NCBI GenBank assembly: GCA_009760855.2
Contig: WPIO01000001.1
Span: 1,763,501 to 1,827,500 of the forward strand
DNA length: 64,000 nucleotides
Reading direction: 5' to 3'
Source: Cristatella mucedo
Taxonomy: Eukaryota; Bryozoa; Phylactolaemata; Cristatellidae
Every line of letters starts with the position of its first letter. Position 1 is the stretch's first letter. The notes beneath the pieces were generated by a model that saw only the letters and a program-made list of their open reading frames with translations, did not search any database and had not been told where the DNA came from. A program made the translations under genes and the position numbers. Positions 56,515 through 64,000 of this stretch are shown here, piece after piece.

Positions 56515-57763
56515 CTAGAGCAGTTCATAAATTTCGTCAAATGAGATAATGTGAACGTTATGGCATCTGATGGTATATAATATATATTTTGTTGTTAGTG
56601 TACAATAGTTTCATGCATTCGCCCCACGATCTGGACCCTAGACCGTTGCTGCAGCTTGTTACATCTCTTACACATGCTGCCCGCTTTTGTCTGTCCTTCA
56701 GTTCATTAGCTGTCTCGCCTTCGTTTCACTGAAAGTCTGGAGCTCCAGACTTTCCGGCTTCTGTTGCCGCCTGCATTGACTTTGCATCACGTAAGTCTAC
56801 GTCAGACGTAGACTTACGTAGAGCATTCGTTCTGCTCAGCTTTCCTTCAGCTGCCCTTGAACTTGCTTTTTGCTGCTGCTGTGCTTTTTACCTTCAAATG
56901 AGTCAGTGTGCACGCTAGTAGCCAGACATATGACAACAAGCCGGTGGCCTGACTGTCGTCATAAGTGCTTTTGATAGTGGTGTAAGCGAGATGCAATTCT
57001 GCTTTTGCCTGCTCGTCTAAGCACGGTACCTTGTACACGTCGCCAATCCAAAGGTTTCTTGCTTCTCTTGCTGTGAGTGGTAAAGGCGTCTGAATAAAGA
57101 GCTAGCACCCTTAAGGCCCTACGCAACTGCTTGTTTATTTATTATTAATTGTTAAATTTTTTATTATGTTTATTGTTTATTATTTATAATTGTCATTACT
57201 GTTTTATTATTGTCATTATTATTAGTCAGAGCGACTGCCTCTCTAGTGCTGAACAGTGCACGCTGCTGCCTCTCTGCACCACAAATGGCTGTGCTTCTTC
57301 TCGCCGGGCGGCCCCCTTCCCGAATGATTGTTTAGCCTCGTCCGCACGTGTGCTTTCCAGCAGAGCCGGGCTGCCGCAGCAGCAGAGCCCTGCCCCGGCG
57401 AAGCGTCGGTGCCCTTGCATTGTTTCCTTTGCTGAGACCTGCATATCTGGCTAGCTCTATCGCTCGGTCATCGCTTGCGCTCTCCTCTGCATCGTTGCAG
57501 AAGTGGCAAGAACTCGCATGCGCCAGGAGGGCAGCAAGTATCGCAGCTTCGTCAAGACGCTAGTCACCGTGTGTCGAGAGGAGGGCTGGCGCGGTGCCTA
57601 CAGCGGCCTGTTCACGCAGCTGGTGCGGACGATTCCCAACACGGCCATAGTCATGTCGTGCTACGAGCTCGTCGTGCGGCTGCTCGGCCGCCCGGCGGCA
57701 TCGGCGGCCGAAGGCGACCTTTGCGGCGGCGCCGAGGACTACGATGACGAGGCGGCCGCCTGA
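48659..57763 (+). CDS. SLC25A36-like: mitochondrial pyrimidine-nucleotide carrier, SLC25A33/SLC25A36 type, complete, six exons, 348 residues
   Basis: Exons 48659-48696, 51360-51560, 52978-53055, 54688-54855, 54970-55268 and 57501-57763 total 1047 bases. The product is an inner-membrane carrier with three repeats of two helices. Signature motifs are PLDVVKTR (25-32), PLWVVKTR (149-156, with Trp where most carriers have an acidic residue, as in this subfamily) and PHEVARTR (260-267). Other subfamily marks are [13 protein letters not shown] at the N-terminus, [40 protein letters not shown] and [19 protein letters not shown]. Proteins of this type move pyrimidine (and, for SLC25A36, guanine) nucleotides into the matrix for mitochondrial DNA and RNA synthesis. 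The first four introns are phase 2 and the fifth phase 1. The protein is about 35 residues longer than the human one, through an Ala/Gly-rich loop after repeat 1's first helix, an inter-repeat insertion and an acidic tail. Whether it is SLC25A33 or SLC25A36 cannot be decided. Confidence 0.92.
51360..51560 (+). CDS. SLC25A36-like: carrier exon 2
   Basis: Acceptor gttcctcgcag; reads [20 protein letters not shown], then an Ala/Pro-rich loop and [12 protein letters not shown]. Donor is CAG/GTAGAG, phase 2. Confidence 0.92.
51648..51715. repeat. (CCTGC)n minisatellite
   Basis: About 13 units of the 5-base motif tgccc, in the second intron of the carrier, about 90 bases after exon 2. Confidence 0.95.
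52381..52439. repeat. (TC)n microsatellite
   Basis: About 59 bases of TC in the second intron of the carrier. Confidence 0.95.
52978..53055 (+). CDS. SLC25A36-like: carrier exon 3
   Basis: Acceptor cttttttttag; reads [20 protein letters not shown] then GVAPTR. Donor is GTAAGT, phase 2. Confidence 0.92.
53630..54630 (+). mobile_element. degraded LINE 3' region in the third carrier intron
   Basis: The pieces are VHWLPRVAN near 53660, [20 protein letters not shown] near 53965, [16 protein letters not shown] near 54063 and an [13 protein letters not shown] segment near 54235, then a tail gtaaagtgcctggataaaga followed by tttagctctcttgatgagct. The order and motifs fit the C-terminal half of a CR1/L2-like reverse transcriptase. 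It differs from families A and B, so it is probably a third family or two overlapping old copies. Confidence 0.55.
54688..54855 (+). CDS. SLC25A36-like: carrier exon 4
   Basis: Acceptor ttcaatttttag; reads [18 protein letters not shown] through [20 protein letters not shown]. Donor is GTGCGC at 54856, phase 2. Confidence 0.9.
54970..55268 (+). CDS. SLC25A36-like: carrier exon 5
   Basis: Acceptor gagcgttacag; reads [40 protein letters not shown], an Ala/Gly-rich insertion, then [20 protein letters not shown]. Donor is GTGAGC, phase 1. Reading straight through from exon 4 meets TAG at 54923, so the 114-base intron must be removed. Confidence 0.88.
55529..55660 (-). repeat. LINE family B 3' tail, reverse orientation, with (TAA)n
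   Basis: (taa)n at 55531-55560, then cgtcctcagagaactcaatc and tctctctaggcgctttacat then ttgctgcaaa, nearly identical to 63160-63235. It lies in the fifth carrier intron. Confidence 0.8.
56267..56343. repeat. (TG)n microsatellite
   Basis: About 77 bases of pure TG in the fifth carrier intron. Confidence 0.95.
56452..56511. repeat. (TC)n microsatellite
   Basis: About 60 bases of TC, about 110 bases after the TG tract. Confidence 0.95.
56789..56819. repeat. perfect inverted repeat with 15-base arms
   Basis: acgtaagtctacgtc and its exact reverse complement gacgtagacttacgt are separated by a single A. It would form a hairpin in RNA or a cruciform in DNA. Confidence 0.9.
57501..57763 (+). CDS. 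SLC25A36-like: carrier exon 6
   Basis: Acceptor ctgcatcgttgcag; reads [20 protein letters not shown] through [20 protein letters not shown] and YELVVRLLG, followed by an acidic, Ala-rich tail ([11 protein letters not shown]) and TGA. Confidence 0.93.
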
Positions 57764-58580
57764 GTTCCAGCCTCGGTTCCAGATGCTCACAGCGACCTTG
57801 GCTCCTTGTTTTTTGTACGCCATCTTTTCGCCCTTGACCCGGCCGCGCGACCAGCCGATCCGATGGCCTGCGGCAGGGCCAGCGAGGCTCACCAAACCCT
57901 TGCCGGGGCGGGCGAGCCGTCGCTTACCGTTGCCTCGCTCGCTCGCACCGTTCATTCGGCAGCAGCAGCGGTGGCGGCAGCCGACCATCGAAATTCTATC
58001 GCCCAAACCAAGGATCGAGCATGTTCGCTTGGAGGTCACGTGACATTGGCTGGGCGTGCCGCCTGAAAGCTATCCCATGGCGGACCTTTGGTAATAGGGG
58101 ACGGGTCGGGCCATCAGCGATGCGCCTGCCGGTGCTGGTGCTGGGCTTGAATGGCCACCGCCACACTGGCAGATACTGTCGCAGTAGCTGCCAGGGCTGC
58201 TGCTGCGTGCCGTGCATTCGGTGCCGCCGTTTGCCCATGTCACGTGCCATGCCTAGGGCGGGTACTCATCATCGTTGATGCTTTTTTGCTCGTTGCCCAG
58301 AGCGACCCCGGCGGCTGCAGCCACTGAGGCTGCAGCCTGCAAGCTGGCAGCTACTGCGTTTTTAATGATGTCATTTTCTATCCTTTGTTATTTGCTAGGG
58401 GACTCTCTCGATACTGAGGCCGTGTACCTGTTCGTCCTAATTATAGGCCATGCAATGCTCATCCCATGATTGGGCACTTACCTCCTTTCCTCTTCCATAG
58501 CCACCAGCATTGCTGGCTTCATCCCATCATGTTGTCGCCCCATCATCTCAGGTCCTGTCAGCAAAGGAATTAATAATAAA
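57764..58580 (+). other. probable 3' untranslated region of the carrier with AATAAA
   Basis: GC-rich sequence following the stop. The first good AATAAA found is at 58575-58580. Assignment as 3' UTR is inferred from continuity only. Confidence 0.4.
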
Positions 58581-59669
58581 GCATGGAACCAGGATTATCA
58601 AGCCATCTCGTCCCAATCACTCTTGGCGGGGCCCCGCAGCAGCGCGGCGCGGCAAGGAGGGCACTCTCAACAGTCTTCTTGGTGCCAACGAGCACCCGAT
58701 CAAATGCGCGAAAATGAGGCTGGATAAGTGCGTGCTTTTAGCCTGTAAAATCCTGTGCACAGCCAACGTGGCCATGCCTTTGGCAAAGTCGAGGAAGTGC
58801 GACCCTTCGAATCGTCTGGAATTCGCAGACTTCATGTTGCAGCAGCAGCAAGACTCGGTCGGTTATTGGTTATGATCGCATCGTTGCTTCGCCATTTCAC
58901 TTCCGCTTGAGCTCTTTGAGCTGCAAAGGATGCTGTGCCATCGTGTATTAGAAGCTCAGCTTTGCTGACGACACTCGACACAGTATTACATAACGGGTCG
59001 GCCGCTGGAGAGAAGGCCTCTCCTCCACCATTGTACCCCTTCACCACCCTCCTCAGTCAGTGAGCAGAGCATGTGTTGTTGCTCACACGGCTTGTGTGCT
59101 TGCCTCGTTTTCAAATTGAGTCATGTTTCTCGACCTGCTCGGCAATCTATGCTGTGTGCATGCGTGCTGTTTAGTAGGCGTGTGTTCCTCGGACCCAGTG
59201 CTCACGAGATAGCCTTTGCTGCCTTCTCCGATGGACGCGGTTGGGCATTGCAGTACCAAATTTGCTCACCAGAACCTGCTTAGGCTTTTAGAGCTCTACA
59301 GATCGATCAAGCACCAGACCAACTTGGTCGTCGCGGGGTTGCACGCAGGTGTTCGTGCATTTGCACTATTGAAATGGACCGCCATCCATGGCCTCGGCTG
59401 TGGACCGGCTTCCCTTCCAGAATTCGAAATGCCTAGTAACCTTGAGAGAGTAACTTGTTACTCTGAATACACAACCGTGGCTGCCGTGCATGCATCTCTG
59501 CTTAGCAACGACTTGGTCAAGCAAAGAGATGCACTGCTTTATCTTGCAGCAGCTATGAGTAAGCAAAAGTGTTTGCCCAATTCGAAACTCACAAGTGGCA
59601 GCTCCTTCGCATCAGATGATGGTTCAGCTTTTTCTTTGGTCGTAGTGACGATAGACAATGCCGAAAACC
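58581..59669. other. no supported gene
   Basis: A 178-codon plus ORF starts at 59216 (LLRLLELYRSIKHQTNLVV early on) but runs into a LINE tail after about 150 codons. It has no recognisable domain or splice context, so I treat it as chance or fossil. Confidence 0.35.
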
Positions 59670-59842
59670 ATATTCACGTGTTGACACTGTGCCTGTCGCC
59701 TCTAACCTTGTTATGCTTGTTGACATTGTGCATTTTACAACTAACCATTTGATCGTGCTTCCTTTGCAGCAAATGGAAAGTGCCTAGGAAGAGATTAAGT
59801 TTTATTAGGGTCCTATACAAATGCATTATTATTACTATTATT
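59670..59842 (+). mobile_element. LINE family B 3' end fragment
   Basis: cacgtgttgacactgtgcct through tgcagcaaatggaaagtgcc to the ATT-rich tail near 59828-59840. It is a 5'-truncated copy that directly precedes another one. Confidence 0.75.
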
Positions 59843-59844
59843 CG

Positions 59845-60368
59845 ACCAAGGTTTAGTCGCTCACTTTTAGGTTACTTCATTCTTTGGCTCCAGCCTATCT
59901 CTCAGATCTACTCCCCCACCAGGCCAAGCATCGTACCACCTGCTTTTCGGAATCCAACAGTCTACAAATACCTCGTACAAACCTCAAATCCTTTGGAGAC
60001 CGTGCATTTAGTTCGTATGCTCTCAAAGCCTGGAACTCCCTCCCGACTTGCGTCAGAACATCCCCCGACTTCACCACATTTAAAAAGAACTTAAAAACAC
60101 CTATTTAGGACAGCATTTAGTGGGTCTCTGTGATTCGTCCTTGATGTGCTTATGCGTGCTGACACTGTGCATGCTGCCACTATTCACACTTGCATGCTGA
60201 CCCTGTGCATGTTACTCCTAAACATGTCATACATGTTGTTTATCAAGCATGATATTACTCACCATTCAATTGCATTTCCCTTTGCAGCAAATGTAAAGCG
60301 CCTAGACAGTAATTTGAGTTCTCTGAGGGTTCATTGTCTTATCAAGTGCATTATCGTTATTATTATTG
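59845..60368 (+). mobile_element. LINE family B 3' end copy
   Basis: Codons read [56 protein letters not shown] and end KTPI. The full 3' untranslated end and an ATT tail (60355-60368) follow. It is one of the cleanest 3' ends in the window. Confidence 0.85.
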
Positions 60369-61269
60369 ACAGCAGTGGCCTATGGCAGGAGAAAGGCTGC
60401 AACCAGTGGTCCGGTGGTAAACGGTGGGACTGCAACAGGAGCAGATTGTGCCCCCCCCCCCCCCCGCGCGCGCGCGGCAGCTGTCCTAGACAGAGCAAGG
60501 CAAGCTCGATCTAGAAGCGAACCGCCTCTGTGCAAGCCGAATACTTGTGTCGACAAACGAGTACTGCAGCATTTTTTCGGAGGGCATCAAGAGAGCCACT
60601 GGCTTCGTGTTTGGCCAATTGGTCTTTGTGGTCTGGCTCTGCATAGGCTAAACTAATATTCGGACAGCCCTCCACTGTACTGTGCGAATTTCTGCTCATC
60701 TGAACGGACATTGGCTGCTAACTGCGAAGTTCCACCTGCCGTGCTCAGGAGTTCTGACTCGCTTACGTTGATCAGTGCACTTAATAACGAACGCCGGAAG
60801 GGCCGGACGAGAGGCAGGCAGCTGCTCAAAGCCTCTCCTACCGACGCATACGTGCCATTAGGATATGCTGTTGAAGTAAGCCAGCAGTAGCTCAATCCTG
60901 TCCCTCTTGAGTTGAAAATTGTTGCATTGAAGACCGCTGCCCAATCCTTACTGGATTATGAGTTTCAAGCTTGCAGCTGGATCTAGTCCTGTCTCCATTA
61001 TCATGCCAGTACTGGCTGGCAGGCAAGCTCTGCTTGTTGCATCTGCTTGTGCCCCCTTTCTTCAATTTCGTTTTTTGTCATTTACTGTATACAGATGGTG
61101 GTTCTCGAGCTCTGGTTCACTGATTTGCTGATAGAAATTGCTTCTCAGTTTGGCACTCCTTCGTTGGGATGTGGTCTTGAGGCAGAGGAGAACTATGCGA
61201 GGGTTCAGTTGTTTAGATCGCTGGGAAACCGTGCTGCAGCCGGCTGACGTACCTGTTCGATCATGCGGT
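60369..61269. other. no supported gene; C-run and GC dinucleotides
   Basis: A 15-base C run followed by (GC)n lies at about 60450-60477. The remaining sequence has short ORFs only. Confidence 0.4.
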
Positions 61270-62935
61270 GGGTTCGACGAATTACCACAATCCACTCTTA
61301 TTAGTCCAAAATCGACAGGACATTTGAGTTGCCGAGCTCAAATTGCGAGCGAATACTGTTGCACGCCTTCGATTGTATGCACCGGCAAAATTGAATGCTT
61401 CCGTGGCCTGCTCACTCATGCAAATGTGCTGCAAAGATGGAGACGTATGTGCAATCCACTTTAGGCGACATCAAATCCACTACAAATTAGCTGTGTAAAG
61501 CTCCCAAGTTTGAAATATAAAACTACGCTCCTACATTTAAAATGTCCCAAAAATGTTTAACCATTCGCTCAAGAAATCCACTAAAGTAGATTGCAGTGGC
61601 CCGGGCCAATACCACAATCCACTGTAAATCGAAAGAAATCCCGCGGGAATAGTTCCCTTGTATTGGCACAGGGTTTCTCTTGCAATGCGCTTCAATCGAC
61701 TGCAATGGCCCGGGGAAATGCTTCAATCCACAGCATTCACCTCAGAACCACTAGGAATAGGTTGCTCCAGCTTGTATTGCATATTAAAGCATACTGTGTT
61801 ATGTGCACACCCACGTACGTTTGAGAAATTGAGCATCCGTACATTCTGGCGATGTGCGGCAATCACCTGCAATGTCCTGGGTAAATACCCCAGTCCATTG
61901 CAAATCATCTTCAACGGTATGCTCAAATTCAAATTTCATGTAAGACCAGACTCAGTTCAAAGTGCGCCCCCAAAAGTTTTCACCGTTGGGCAGGTTTTCT
62001 CATGTAGCGAACTGCAATGGCCCGGTCCCATACCGCAATCTACCGAAAAATGACAAATACGCGTACACTTGAAGCTCTAATTATGATTGCATATTACTCA
62101 CTTCTTCGTTTACAGTGTACTTGCACAACTTTACTATAATTACCTCCGCTATTCTGATGCAATGTACTGCGATCGACTGCAATGGTTCGGGTCAAAACCG
62201 CAATCCACTGCATTCCACCATAAAATACCTGGAAATAGGATTCTGATATCTTCAATTTTGAATGCATATTACAAAGCACTCTGTTTAAAGTAGAACCACA
62301 TCATTCTAACCAATAGCGCTCGTACAATCTCGGGCAATGCATGGCAATCTAGGGCAATGGCTCAGATGGAAGCTGCAATCCACTACAATCCGCGGCCAAT
62401 CGACCTCAAATTGGCTGCTCAAAGCTTCAATTGTCGTTGCATATAAATCATTGTGTTCAAAGTGAAACCGAAGAACTGTCAAGCTATTGCACCCATTAAT
62501 TGTCGACAATGCAAGGCAATTGACAGCAATGCGACAGGCCAATACCGAAATCCGTGGCAGATCGAAAAGAAATTGGCTGGACGAAGCTGCCATTCTAATT
62601 CCACGTAATATCTCAGTGTTTGCGAGCATAATTCCGACCTATTATTTGTGTCAATCTCGAACAATGCATAGCAATCGACTGCAATGGTCCCGGCAAATAA
62701 GGCAATCCTTTATAATACATTGCAAGTCGCCGGAATTGGCTCGGTTCAAACTTGGCTTATGTATCACAGCACACTGTATTAAAGTGCAACCTCATCCTTT
62801 CAACCAATCGCGAACACAGTCGACAGCAATGAAGGCAATTGATAGCAGTGGCCGGGCCAATGCACCTACCCCGAGGCACGAAACACTGCCTATATTCAAA
62901 GGATCTGCAGTTTGCATTTGCACGTAGCCTTGTTG
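61270..62935. repeat. diverged tandem satellite, period about 165 bp
   Basis: A core like cgactgcaatggcccgggcc with aataccgcaatccactgc recurs. Core positions are about 61592, 61701, 61868, 62013, 62178, 62353, 62525, 62681 and 62844, so spacings are mostly 145-175 with one of 109. Between cores a second conserved part recurs (for example ttgcatattaaagcatactg then tgtt near 61778; gcatattacaaagcactctg then ttt near 62266). About nine to ten monomers are present, clearly diverged from each other. No coding content. Confidence 0.85.
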
Positions 62936-63154
62936 GCATAGAAATGTTGCGTTTCCGGTCTACTCCTTTCGCTGGAGATGCATTCATTCCAATGACTCGA
63001 CGTACTCTTTCATTTTCAATTAGATGGCTACAAATATTTCCTTGAAGTAGCTTTGGGGACTATGGTTAGAAGCTATGAGCCGGTTCTGCCTCTTAGGGCT
63101 TCCTCCTTGGTGAACCTTGGAGCAAAGATTGCCGGGCTGCAGCCGGCGGCTGCA
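62936..63154. other. unassigned sequence after the satellite
   Basis: Nothing recognised, apart from a (TAA)n run starting near 63156 that belongs to the next element. Confidence 0.4.
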
Positions 63155-63690
63155 TAATAATAATAATAATAATAATTCACTTGATAAAGCGCCCTCAGAG
63201 AACTCAATCTCTCTCTAGGCGCTTTACATTTGCTGTAAAGTGAAATGCAATTGAATGGTAAGTAAAATCATGCTTGAAAAACAAACGAAATGAATAACAT
63301 GGTTAGGGGTGACATGCACAGGGTCAGCATGCAAATGTGGTTAGTGGCAGCATGCACAGTGTCAGCACGCATAAGCACATCAAGGACGAATCACAGGGAC
63401 CCACTAAATGCTGCCCTAAATAGGTGTGTTTTTAGGTTCCTTTTAAATGTGGTCAGGTCAAGGGATGTTCTGTGCAGGTCGGGAGGGAGTTCTAGGCTTT
63501 GGGAGCATTTGAACTAAATGCACGGTCTCCAAAGGATTTGAGGTTTGTACGAGGTATTTGTAGACTGTTGGATTCCGAAAAGCTGGTGGTACGATGCTTG
63601 GCCTGATGGGGTAGTATATCTGACAGAAAGGCTGGAGCCATAGAATGAAGGGACCTAAAAGTGAACGACAAAACCATGGGGATCGTAAGG
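63155..63690 (-). mobile_element. LINE family B 3' end copy, reverse orientation
   Basis: (aat)n tail at 63157-63175, then gcgccctcagagaactcaat and so on, up to the C-terminal codons. The minus strand 63677-63492 reads [20 protein letters not shown], then [20 protein letters not shown]. It closely mirrors the plus-strand copy at 59845-60368. Confidence 0.85.
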
Positions 63691-64000
63691 CCCGGAATAT
63701 CCGGGGAGACGGGATAGTTGGAGTATCAGCCTCTGTCCAATCAGAGCCCGTCTAGTTTGGCAGTTTTCAGCTCGACAGCGACAAGCCTGACGTGTTCGCG
63801 AAGAGCGGATGGTAAAACAAAACGTAGATCGCCGTGCGTATCTCGTTTTCTCCGGCATTTTCTCGGGTAGCTATAGAGCATTTCCCAGCGATTGATGGAT
63901 CTCACGAGCAGAGCGATTCCTTCCTCAGGCGAAGCGGACGACGCGCCAAATTCGCTGCTTGCACGACGAGTTTGTGGGATTGCAGTTACGACAGGCTAAA
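63691..64000. other. GC-moderate end of window, unassigned
   Basis: It contains a CCAAT string (63749) and several CpGs. It could be the upstream region of a gene beyond the edge, but nothing decides this. Confidence 0.3.

Noticed and set aside
59216..59752. 178-codon ORF after the carrier gene
   Set aside because: The last part is a LINE B tail and the rest shows no motif, so it is not supported as a gene.

Overview
This is a piece of an animal nuclear genome, most likely an invertebrate. The genes are spliced, with GT/AG introns of 0.1 to 10 kb, and most of the window is transposon debris and simple repeats. I cannot fix the phylum from the sequence. No prokaryotic features are present (no operons, no closely packed ORFs).

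Three protein-coding genes can be assembled exon by exon, all on the + strand. (1) The 3' end of an unrecognised gene enters from the left: exons near 531-619, 1531-1631 and 3754-3891 (stop), with an AATAAA at 4285. (2) A complete five-exon, 504-residue cytochrome P450 of CYP2-like type runs from 20479 to 38011. Every motif is present (anchor, WxxxR, AGxxT, ExxR, PxRF, FxxGxRxCxG), and all four introns are phase 1 and loaded with transposons. (3) A complete six-exon, 348-residue mitochondrial carrier of the SLC25A33/SLC25A36 (pyrimidine nucleotide) type runs from 48659 to 57763, in a distinctly GC-richer block. The genes are functionally unrelated: a microsomal monooxygenase and a mitochondrial nucleotide transporter.

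The rest is mobile DNA. Two CR1/L2-like non-LTR retrotransposon families dominate. Family A ends in an ACATT-type tail and has its best copies at 27600-28815 (+) and 34930-37560 (-). Family B has an (ATT)n tail and about 19 copies or tails on both strands. There is also a degraded tRNA-derived SINE, a Tigger/pogo-like transposase fossil (41185-41757), a hAT-type terminus (43490-43660), LTR pieces at 13.2-13.75 kb and 46.16-46.95 kb, and a pair of direct repeats (44541-45040, 47624-48092) that look like LTRs enclosing the second piece. Insertions are clearly nested: family A inside family B, and family B abutting Tigger.

Other structure: a diverged tandem satellite with a period of about 165 bp at 61270-62930, several large microsatellites, two long perfect palindromes (29484-29509, 56789-56819), and a 165-bp duplication within the 46-kb LTR. 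I found no convincing new biological system. The most useful results are the full exon structures of the P450 and the carrier, whose short or frame-hidden exons are easy to miss, and the satellite.
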